A stretch of 64,000 nt of DNA from Bacillota bacterium (lineage in GTDB: Bacteria; Bacillota; Clostridia; Peptostreptococcales; Anaerovoracaceae): assembly GCA_017432345.1 (NCBI GenBank), contig JAFRJI010000024.1:1-64000 (forward strand). The letters are read 5' to 3'. Under the pieces are notes generated by a model. That model did no database searches. It was not told the DNA's origin and worked only from the letters and a program-made list of their open reading frames with translations. The translations under genes and the position numbers were made by a program. Shown one piece after another: positions 17,181-25,001 of the stretch (position 1 is the first letter of the stretch; each line of letters starts with the position of its first letter).

Positions 17181-18227
17181 TTACCTCAGGTTCCTTCTCT
17201 GCCGGTACAGCAGCCATGCGAAAAACGGCGCGCCGATGATCCCGGTCAGGATGCTGACCGGCATTTCGGCCGGCCCGATGATCCTCGTGACCGTATCCAC
17301 CAGAAGCATGAAGATGCCTCCGATGATGCAGCACCCCGGAAGCAGGATCCGGTTGTCGGAACCCACCATCATTCTTCCGAAGTGCGGAATGACCAGGCCT
17401 ACCCATCCTATGGTCCCCGAAATGCAGACAGCACCTGCTGTCAGCACCGTGGAACACACGATGCATATGCCCCGCAATAAGGAAACGTTCGCGCCCAGCG
17501 TCTGCGCTTCCTGTTCTCCCAGTGACAGGATATTGATCCACCAGGCCATGGCCAGAACGACGACCGCGGCCGCGATACTCAGCGGGAGCACGCTCAGTAC
17601 CGTTCCCGCTTTCACGTATGCAAAACTCCCCAGCTGCCAGTACGTGATGGCTGCCAGCTGCGTCTCCGGATCCGCGATGTACTTGATGAATCCCAGAACG
17701 GAGGACATCGCTCCGCCGGTGATGATGCCGGCCAGAACCAGCATGATGTTGGAATCGCTGCGCAAAAGCCTCGGTATCAGGATCGTCAGCGTGACCGCCA
17801 GGATCCCTCCCAGGAACGCAAAGATCTGAACCAGCCCGGCTGCCAGGCCAAGCAGGATCGCGATCGCCGCGCCCACGCAGGCACCTGCAGATACGCCCAA
17901 AAAGTCCGGTGAAACCAGTGGGTTCTTGAAAATGCCCTGGTAGACCGCGCCGGACAGCGCCAGAGCCGCCCCGACCAGAACGGTCGCCATGGTCCTCGGC
18001 AGGCGGACGCCGATCAGCATGTTCTCATCCATGCTGTCCCACCCCGAACTCAGATGCAGCAGTTTCCCGAAGAGGATCCGGATGCATTCGCCCGGCGGGA
18101 TGGAGTATTTTCCCACGCACAGGCACGCTAAAATCAGAGCCAAAAGCAACAAAAACAGGCCCAGATTGATCAACCTTCCCTGCTTTTTCTTCTGTGTTAT
18201 TCTGTTGTCCTGCACGTTTTTGTTCAT
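17181..18227 (-). CDS. FecCD-family ABC transporter permease
   Basis: The 348-residue protein has about ten hydrophobic segments and family motifs: RLPRTMATVLVGAALALSGA near 70-90, YQGIFKNPLVSPDFLGVSAG, TGGAMSSVLGFIKY and GWVGLVIPHFGRMMVGSDNR near the end. It imports a metal chelate or similar ligand together with its two neighbours. No ribosome binding site is visible and a promoter lies almost on top of the ATG, so the mRNA may be leaderless. Confidence 0.94.
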   Translation of the reverse strand: MNKNVQDNRITQKKKQGRLINLGLFLLLLALILACLCVGKYSIPPGECIRILFGKLLHLSSGWDSMDENMLIGVRLPRTMATVLVGAALALSGAVYQGIFKNPLVSPDFLGVSAGACVGAAIAILLGLAAGLVQIFAFLGGILAVTLTILIPRLLRSDSNIMLVLAGIITGGAMSSVLGFIKYIADPETQLAAITYWQLGSFAYVKAGTVLSVLPLSIAAAVVVLAMAWWINILSLGEQEAQTLGANVSLLRGICIVCSTVLTAGAVCISGTIGWVGLVIPHFGRMMVGSDNRILLPGCCIIGGIFMLLVDTVTRIIGPAEMPVSILTGIIGAPFFAWLLYRQRRNLR

Positions 18228-18236
18228 AACACAACT

Positions 18237-18265
18237 ATTTTAACAGAGCACAGGGGCCGGGACAA
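18237..18265 (-). promoter_or_regulatory. Candidate promoter giving a near-leaderless ABC operon mRNA
   Basis: On the minus strand TTGTCC (18260-18265) and TAAAAT (18237-18242) are separated by 17 nt. The predicted transcription start would fall within about three to five bases of the permease ATG at 18227, which lacks a ribosome binding site. Confidence 0.45.
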
Positions 18266-18274
18266 CCCGGCCTC
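18254..18274 (-). terminator. GC-rich hairpin after the 1900-residue protein gene
   Basis: GGCCGGG (18255-18261) pairs with CCCGGCC (18266-18272) across a 4-nt loop. It lies 27 nt downstream of the surface-protein stop but has no clear U-run, so it may be a weak or factor-assisted terminator. It also overlaps the -35 box of the ABC operon promoter. Confidence 0.4.
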
Positions 18275-18300
18275 TGCACTTTCGTTGTTTCATCAACGTG

Positions 18301-21300
18301 TTATTTCTTGACCTTTGCGCTCTTGATGTTGGAGAACGAGCTGGTTACTGTCGTTTCCCCGGTTTTCTTGAACGCTTTGATCTTGTAATAGTAACGTTTG
18401 TTCTTCTTCAGCTTCTTCGTCGAAAGAGAGACCTGAACGGTCTTGGCCTTGTTGACCGTCTTGACCAGCTTGTACTTGCCGGCCTTTTTCGCTGCACGGT
18501 AAACTTCATAGCCGGTCGCTTCGTTGACCGTCTTCCACTTCAGAACTACTTTGCCCTTCTTAGCCTTTGCAGAAGTCAAGGAAGGCACGACACCGTCCAG
18601 CGGATTGTCTTCCGGGAATCCCCCGCTGAAATCGCAGACCGCCAGTCCATTGGCCGTTCCGGAATACAGCGTTTTGCCGTAGAAGTCCAGGCTGTAGACG
18701 TTGTTGTAGGAAGGTGTCTCCGGCCATGCGCCGGTCGTGGAGTCGAACTGCTCCGTCACCTTGAGCTTCCCGTCTTTGATGACCGGATCCTTTATGTACA
18801 GCACGCCATCGGCCGAGGTGCCGAACCACAGGCCGCCCTCCGGATCGATAGTCACCATGCGCAGTTCAGAATTCGAAGCGCCGTCAAAATACTCTTTCCC
18901 CAGCAAATCGAAGCCGGTCGTCTGAATTGGTTGCGTGCGAGGACTCGCTACATACCAGACGGTTCCTCCGACATTGTCCATGCCGGCATAGGAACCGGAG
19001 GCTATGATCCACGCACCGCCGTTCTGATCGACGGCAATATCACGGATCCACACGTCCCCCAGACGATAGAAACCGGTCATGCTGTCAGGCGGCGAAGTGT
19101 ACTGATAGGATATGATTTCGCCATCCTTGAAATACGCGAATCCGCCGATGAACGGCATCGACCCGTCGGATGCCTCGCTGTCCGGATAGAAGCCGCACCA
19201 GATTCCGCCGTTTGCGTCAAACTCGATGTTGTCGACGGACATGGCCGGAAAACCGTCTCTGTCGTCCCATGTCTGCCAAGTGCCCCTTGCAGGATCGTAT
19301 TTCGTCAGGCCGCCGAATGATCCGAACCAGACATTGCCAGAAGCGTCAATCTTGATCTCCTGCACGTAGTCGTTCGGTACCATATTCGGTGCCCGGTAAT
19401 AGGTCAGGTCTCCGTCTTTCATGTAGACGACGCCTTTGTTATTGGACGGATCCGAGTAACTGGCGTTCTGCGTCATCCAGACGCCGCCCTGATCATCCGG
19501 GCAGAGCGCGGAGACGAATCCTGTCGATAATGCCGGCTCGGATTTCGTATTGTATATTGTGAACTCTTCGGATCCGCTGGCCTGGACCGCGGCGCCTCCG
19601 CCGTAAGTCCCGACCCACAGATTTCCGTCTTTATCCATTGCGGTGGAACGGATTCCTGCCATCGGAAGCTGTCCCTCTGCGCCGGTTCCCTCGTAGGTCT
19701 TAAAGGCCGGCGCTTCCGACTTCGTCACTTTTGCCGATGACATCTGTTTCACAGAAGCTGCGTTTGAAGACGCTGCGTTTGAAGACGTTTTGATCGAGGA
19801 GGCTTCCATTTTAGAAGGTACCGTATCATGGGTCTTGACCGTAATCGAAATGACCTCCATGATGCACGCACCCTGCGCGTTGTGGACCATTAACCGCAGC
19901 GGACCGCCCTTGTTGTCGACGGTGGAATCGTAACCGACGCCAATCGGGGTGGTTTTACCGCCTGCCGCTAACGGATATCCGTCAACCGCATACGCCAGAA
20001 GGACCGGCACCCGGTTCTCGCCGTCCTTGATTCCGTTCTTAAGACCATCCAATCCAGCCTTTTCTACGACATCGGCCGAATAGCCATCCTTGGCTTTGAC
20101 GGTGATCGTGATCGGATCATCGATGCCAGGAACATCGGCAAACTGCGTCTGAATGAGCTGCCAGAAATTGAGTCCCTCCCAAGTGTTCTCACTTACAGCA
20201 TAGATCTTTTCCTGTGAGATCAGCTCGTTCATATTCTCCAGTTCTTCAACGGTCAGCGTATCGGTTCTCTCCGTGCCGTCATTTCCGACGACCTTCATCT
20301 CCAGCGTGTCGTCCAGATAGCTCATGAAGAGTTCGGAACTGTTGTGCTTCCAGCTTACCGTTTCACTGGACGTGACCACGATCTTGATGACGTCGTTCAG
20401 GACCTTTGGCGCGTTGACATCGTTCTTGTCCGTTTGTCCAACGACCAGCTTCAACGGACCGCCGCTGTTCTTGTACTTCTTGCTGTATCCCTTGGATTTC
20501 GCCGTTTTGACCAGCGGTTTACCCAGTTTCGTATTCTTGATCTTCACGGAGGAGGATCCGTATGCCAGCAGGACCGGCAGATCCTTCTTCTTCGTTACGG
20601 CACTGTAGTACGTGTCTTTCATGATCTCCGACAGGCCGAAGACGTATGGCTCGGTTGGATTCGCGGAGGTATATACCAGTACCTTGTCCGCGTTCGTCTT
20701 CAATCCAACGTCCGTCGACTTCAGGAATTCGTACAGGGAGAGTCCACGGTAGCGGATCTTCTGAACTTTGCCCTTATTGTTCCGGATGGAGAAGTCCTTC
20801 GTATAGACGAGAGACTGCTTTCCTTCCAGATCATTGACGGTGAACGTCTTTTCGTTCAGGAGACGTGTGCCGTCTCCAGAGACGGTGAGTTCGTTCTTGC
20901 CTAACTTATTGTATGGCGCTCTTACATGCGCGTACTTGTCCGGCTTGAGATCGATCACGATCGTATTGACGCTGGCCAATGATCCTGCAATCGTCTTTGC
21001 CTTCTTCGACGTTCTCGGGAAGATCACCTGCAGCGGGCCGCCGCTGTTCTTGACCTTAAAGGACGTCGCCTCGGTCGAAGCTGTGCTGACGGCAGTCAGC
21101 TGATCGCTGGCCAGATACCCTTCGGACCCGGTTCCCTTTACCATCGGATAGCCGTTCTTCGCAAAGGCGATGACCGGGAAGAGCGTATCCAGCTTTGTCT
21201 TGGCGTTGTAACCGTTCTTCATCTTCAGGGCTTTGGACAGGCTCATTGACAGTTTCTTCTTCCCTGCCTTGAACGTGATCGTGCCCTGTGATCCCTGCAG

Positions 21301-24003
21301 TTCTACAACGTTCTTGAGGAAGTATTTCAGGTTGACCCCTTCATACAGGTCGCTCTGATACTTTCCTTTTTTGCCGGTCTCATAATAGTCCTTTACACGG
21401 GCTTCCCGCAGCTGCGCAGCTGACAGTGTCCCGTCATAGATCAGGTTCTCCAGATCTTCTACCGTGTACGTTTTGGTGACTTTGTTCGTCCCGTTCTTGA
21501 TGACGACCTTCAGCGGCTGATCCTTGAGTTCTTTGTACTTGGAATCGGCCGGCTGGAAAGCATGGGTGCTGTAGTGATACGTGTCTTCGCCGACGATGAT
21601 CTTATCCAGCAGCTTCGCCTGGTTGGAACCGTTCGCGTGGCTGTAATTCATCTTGCCGGAGATGACACGGAGCGGGCCGCCGTCATTGGACAGGCCGCTG
21701 AGGTATCCCTTCAGATCCTTGTTGATGACGTACGGATAGCCGTTGACGCCGTAGGAAACGAGTACCGGATAGCCGACGCTCAGCTTGTCTCCGGTCGTTA
21801 CATCATTATCAACACGGATGTTTTCGTTTCCGACGTAGGTTCCGTCATTGTTGTCGTTGGCGTTCTTTTCATAGAACCCGAAGCTGTCCGGATCCGCTAC
21901 CTGCTTCAGCGAGAAGACATCGAATCCGCCGTAGTTATCCGTGGACCGGAAGGTGACCTTCGTGCTCTCGTCGGAGGCTTTTGCAGCATCAACGCCTGAA
22001 TGGCGGAGCAGGCTCCAGAGCGTTACGCCTTCATAGGTGTTCACGTACCAGTAGCTGGAGTTGGCCAGGCTGTACTCGGAACGCCAGCCGTATCCGTTGT
22101 CGACGACTTCTCCGTCCGCATCGTATTCGACAAGTTTCTCGAGATCGGCAACTTTGTAGTTGATTTCCCGTCCGATCTCATCGCCGGTAACGGTCAGGAC
22201 GTATTGTGTGTTCTTCGCGGTATTGTATGGCGCCTTGTCATGTTTGAATCCCGGAGTCTTCTCCCGTTCCACATAGATGTACGCCATGTTCCCGAATTTG
22301 GTGTAATTCTCGTTCCCGCCATATTTGTCGCGGTCATAGACGAATTTCAAACATCCGTCATTATTGCCCAGGTCGAGGTTCTCTCCGGTCCCTCCGTCAA
22401 AGACGAACGGTCTGGCCCCCGTGCCGTCCGCGTACGCGGTGCCGTAGGCAACGATTGCCGGACGCCCTTCATCGTGCATCTTCTGGATGTCGTCCAGTGT
22501 CAATTCCGCGATCGTCTTGCGGTTCCGGTTCTTGATCAGAACCCTCTTGGCTTCGTCTGTCAGCTTGATCCCGTTGTCACCGCTCTTCATGTTATGCAGC
22601 AGGTAATACAGATCAACACCTTCATAGGTCCTCTCTGTCTTAACCCCATTCCGGACGTCCGTATAGACATCGCGGAAACAGCCGGCATTGCGCGATTCCA
22701 TATCCTTTACGGAAAGCGGAACGCTCGTCTCGGTTCCCGGGCCTTCAATGGTCAGCGTCGCGCCGGTAATGGCGTCGATGTTGTACGGGCCTTCCTGATC
22801 GAGACCGCCGTTGGTGATGTGCTTGTACTCACTCGTTGAGAAGTCAGGCCCCTCACCCTTGCTGACGGTGATTCCGTTGATCATTTTCGCCGGCTTGAAC
22901 CCGTCACCCATCAGAGTGAAATAGCCATGCAGGCTGCTGTCGTTCTTAGCCGTATCGTAAACGGTCTTTCCATCGATCTCGTACGCGAGGATGTAGTTGC
23001 CCTTGACCAGTTCGCCTACGGTCATCGGCTGATCATCGTTGACCGGATAATCGTCGACCGTTGTGAACGAAACCAGTGCGCTGTCCGCGTATCCGTCCAG
23101 CAGCACGGACATCGGTACGCCTTTGCCTGCCGCATGCTGCGCGCCGCTCGAGTTCTCATAGTCGTATTCTTTGGATGCAAAAGGCATCAGCAGCAGATCC
23201 GCACGTGTATAGGTCTGATCGTCGACCGTGAGCATCACTTCATCAATCGGATCCCCGACCAGGACGCGGTTCACGGCTGCCTTGCTTCCGCCATTGAGCA
23301 GCGGACCGTTCATATCTTCCGGACCGGCATAATCTCCGCCGCCCAGTTGTCCGACGTACAGTCTCAGATTTTTGTCTTCCGTTCCGGCAGATTCAGGAAC
23401 GCCTCCCTGATCTTCCGTTTGTTCCGCGTAGTTCCACGCGATAACGGCCGGAACTTCCGTGGCTTTGGATTCCACAAAATCTTCATACCAGTATCTCGGC
23501 TGGTCGAATCCCGGAGCCGGTTCGATGCTGTTCAGATTCTTGTAGGTGCCAAGTCCTGTTACATTGTCTTCTTCATTCCGGTACGTGCCGCCTTTCTGGA
23601 AAGCAGCCGTATATCCATCGGTGGCGACGATGCAGACGCGCTCATCCGTGGTCGTCAGGTCACTGACCAATGCACCGAGTTCAATGCCTTTGACTCTGTG
23701 CTGCGACTTGGTGAACGGCGGCTTTTGCTTTTTCGATGAATAGACGTACTCACCGGCCACTGTCTTGAGCTCGTCTAAGGAATAGGAACACTCCTTGGAA
23801 ACGTTGCTCGCTGAATAGGCGCTGCCGCCGAGGACGCCCGTCCCCGTAACGACCAGTGCAGGCGTCTGAATGCTCAGAGAGTCTTCCGGTTCTGCATAAG
23901 AGACTCCCATACCGTTCAGCGGCATCATGGTAAAGACCAGTGCTACTGAAAGCAATGCAACCAGGAACCTGGACAGGTTTTTCTTAATGGTTGTTCTTAA
24001 CAT
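18301..24003 (-). CDS. Giant secreted protein: repeated SUOX-like domains, flavinylation motif, beta-propeller, Fn3
   Basis: The 1900-residue protein has a signal peptide (FLVALLSVALVFTMMPLNGM). About seven SUOX-like units follow between 45 and 1395. Several have the signature DLE...YEGVxLxxLL, then VLLAYxxxGYPL and GGPLxLxV; the GGPL motifs lie near 771, 986, 1180 and 1364. D410-A-I-T-G-A-T416 is a textbook ApbE flavinylation motif, between units two and three. A Ser/Ala linker (about 1395-1430) leads to a beta-propeller (about 1435-1805) with repeats such as DKDGNLWVGTYGGG and DASGNVWFGSFGG. A Lys-rich Fn3 domain ends the protein. No sortase motif or C-terminal anchor is seen. It is the last gene of a three-gene surface operon. 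Covalent FMN is inferred; a redox or scaffold role at the cell surface is likely. Confidence 0.85.
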   Translation of the reverse strand: MLRTTIKKNLSRFLVALLSVALVFTMMPLNGMGVSYAEPEDSLSIQTPALVVTGTGVLGGSAYSASNVSKECSYSLDELKTVAGEYVYSSKKQKPPFTKSQHRVKGIELGALVSDLTTTDERVCIVATDGYTAAFQKGGTYRNEEDNVTGLGTYKNLNSIEPAPGFDQPRYWYEDFVESKATEVPAVIAWNYAEQTEDQGGVPESAGTEDKNLRLYVGQLGGGDYAGPEDMNGPLLNGGSKAAVNRVLVGDPIDEVMLTVDDQTYTRADLLLMPFASKEYDYENSSGAQHAAGKGVPMSVLLDGYADSALVSFTTVDDYPVNDDQPMTVGELVKGNYILAYEIDGKTVYDTAKNDSSLHGYFTLMGDGFKPAKMINGITVSKGEGPDFSTSEYKHITNGGLDQEGPYNIDAITGATLTIEGPGTETSVPLSVKDMESRNAGCFRDVYTDVRNGVKTERTYEGVDLYYLLHNMKSGDNGIKLTDEAKRVLIKNRNRKTIAELTLDDIQKMHDEGRPAIVAYGTAYADGTGARPFVFDGGTGENLDLGNNDGCLKFVYDRDKYGGNENYTKFGNMAYIYVEREKTPGFKHDKAPYNTAKNTQYVLTVTGDEIGREINYKVADLEKLVEYDADGEVVDNGYGWRSEYSLANSSYWYVNTYEGVTLWSLLRHSGVDAAKASDESTKVTFRSTDNYGGFDVFSLKQVADPDSFGFYEKNANDNNDGTYVGNENIRVDNDVTTGDKLSVGYPVLVSYGVNGYPYVINKDLKGYLSGLSNDGGPLRVISGKMNYSHANGSNQAKLLDKIIVGEDTYHYSTHAFQPADSKYKELKDQPLKVVIKNGTNKVTKTYTVEDLENLIYDGTLSAAQLREARVKDYYETGKKGKYQSDLYEGVNLKYFLKNVVELQGSQGTITFKAGKKKLSMSLSKALKMKNGYNAKTKLDTLFPVIAFAKNGYPMVKGTGSEGYLASDQLTAVSTASTEATSFKVKNSGGPLQVIFPRTSKKAKTIAGSLASVNTIVIDLKPDKYAHVRAPYNKLGKNELTVSGDGTRLLNEKTFTVNDLEGKQSLVYTKDFSIRNNKGKVQKIRYRGLSLYEFLKSTDVGLKTNADKVLVYTSANPTEPYVFGLSEIMKDTYYSAVTKKKDLPVLLAYGSSSVKIKNTKLGKPLVKTAKSKGYSKKYKNSGGPLKLVVGQTDKNDVNAPKVLNDVIKIVVTSSETVSWKHNSSELFMSYLDDTLEMKVVGNDGTERTDTLTVEELENMNELISQEKIYAVSENTWEGLNFWQLIQTQFADVPGIDDPITITVKAKDGYSADVVEKAGLDGLKNGIKDGENRVPVLLAYAVDGYPLAAGGKTTPIGVGYDSTVDNKGGPLRLMVHNAQGACIMEVISITVKTHDTVPSKMEASSIKTSSNAASSNAASVKQMSSAKVTKSEAPAFKTYEGTGAEGQLPMAGIRSTAMDKDGNLWVGTYGGGAAVQASGSEEFTIYNTKSEPALSTGFVSALCPDDQGGVWMTQNASYSDPSNNKGVVYMKDGDLTYYRAPNMVPNDYVQEIKIDASGNVWFGSFGGLTKYDPARGTWQTWDDRDGFPAMSVDNIEFDANGGIWCGFYPDSEASDGSMPFIGGFAYFKDGEIISYQYTSPPDSMTGFYRLGDVWIRDIAVDQNGGAWIIASGSYAGMDNVGGTVWYVASPRTQPIQTTGFDLLGKEYFDGASNSELRMVTIDPEGGLWFGTSADGVLYIKDPVIKDGKLKVTEQFDSTTGAWPETPSYNNVYSLDFYGKTLYSGTANGLAVCDFSGGFPEDNPLDGVVPSLTSAKAKKGKVVLKWKTVNEATGYEVYRAAKKAGKYKLVKTVNKAKTVQVSLSTKKLKKNKRYYYKIKAFKKTGETTVTSSFSNIKSAKVKK

Positions 24004-24021
24004 GTCTCTTCCTCAATATTC

Positions 24022-24053
24022 CGAAACCGGATCCAATACCGGATCCGGTTTCG
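24022..24053 (-). other. Perfect 13-bp hairpin just before the giant surface protein gene
   Basis: CGAAACCGGATCC (24022-24034) and GGATCCGGTTTCG (24041-24053) form a perfect stem with a 6-nt loop, ending about 10 nt before the ribosome binding site. There is no U-run, so it is more likely an mRNA processing or stability element inside the operon than a terminator. Confidence 0.6.
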
Positions 24054-24099
24054 ATCTGTCAATCATTATCCCAATTTATTGTTGTACGAAATGTACCGC

Positions 24100-24960
24100 T
24101 TATTTTACCTTGACCTTCTTGGCTGCGGACAGGTTCTCCAGAGTGGCGATCACATTGCCGTCCTTGTCTTTCTGGTTAACCACTGCCTTGACCTTGAAGA
24201 AGTATACCTTGCCCTTCTTCAGCTTCTTGTTGGTGAAGCTGGTCTTGTCGCCTGCCAGTGTCTTGACAGTCTTATACTTGCCGTTCTTCTTGGTCGCTCT
24301 GAGAACTACCATGTTCTCGGCGTTAGGAACGGCTGCCCATTTCACAGTCGCCTTTTTCTTGCCCGCCTTTACACTTGCAACCGGCTTGTCCAGTGCTCTG
24401 ACCTTGAGCTCGGTAACATCGGTGTACCAATCGGACTTGTTGATGTCCCCTTCGAACATCTGGCCGCGGAAGACAGTCTGTACCTTGGACTTGTCTGTGC
24501 CTTCGACCATGTTCCAGGCAAACATCATTTTATTGGTTGCTGTAATGTCCTGTTCATAGACATAATCGAACCAGTATGCTTTTTCACCCGGCTTTGATCC
24601 GGTGCTGACTGCCGTCACATCGATCAGTTTCGCTCCGGTCTTCAGTCCGGCAAGCCCGATGAGATCTTCGACGGTAACGCCATCAACGGTCACGTCGAAC
24701 TCTTTCAGGCTCTTGTTGACGCCGTGGAACGGAACTTCCTTCTTTGTGATCGCCTTGATCGCTTCATCGTTCTTCATCGTCTTCATGTCAGCGTAGCTGA
24801 GCTCTGTCACTACATCACCGGTCACTGCGAGACCGCTGACAGTTGTGTCTTCTGCAAAGACTGCGCCCATGGTCAGCGGCATCATGGTGAACACCAGTGC
24901 TCCAACCAATGCTGCCATCAGCAATTTTGACTTGATGCTATGTTTTCTTTCTGCACGCAT
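24100..24960 (-). CDS. Secreted protein with one SUOX-like domain and a Lys-rich Fn3-like C-terminus
   Basis: The 286-residue protein has a signal peptide ending near AVFA and a SUOX-like domain at about 38-190: LSYADMKTM, LKEFDVTVDGVTVEDLIGLA, KAYWFDYVYEQD and MMFAWNMVEG. The C-terminal domain is Fn3-like and Lys-rich (VLRATKKNGKYKTVKTL, NKKLKKGKVYFFKVKA). The same C-terminal module ends both neighbours, suggesting a shared cell-wall or surface-targeting role. A GGAGG box precedes the start, next to an AAGCAAGCAA element. Confidence 0.8.
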   Translation of the reverse strand: MRAERKHSIKSKLLMAALVGALVFTMMPLTMGAVFAEDTTVSGLAVTGDVVTELSYADMKTMKNDEAIKAITKKEVPFHGVNKSLKEFDVTVDGVTVEDLIGLAGLKTGAKLIDVTAVSTGSKPGEKAYWFDYVYEQDITATNKMMFAWNMVEGTDKSKVQTVFRGQMFEGDINKSDWYTDVTELKVRALDKPVASVKAGKKKATVKWAAVPNAENMVVLRATKKNGKYKTVKTLAGDKTSFTNKKLKKGKVYFFKVKAVVNQKDKDGNVIATLENLSAAKKVKVK

Positions 24961-25001
24961 GATATTTTCCTCCTTGCTTGCTTAGTAATAATAGATAATG
25001 A

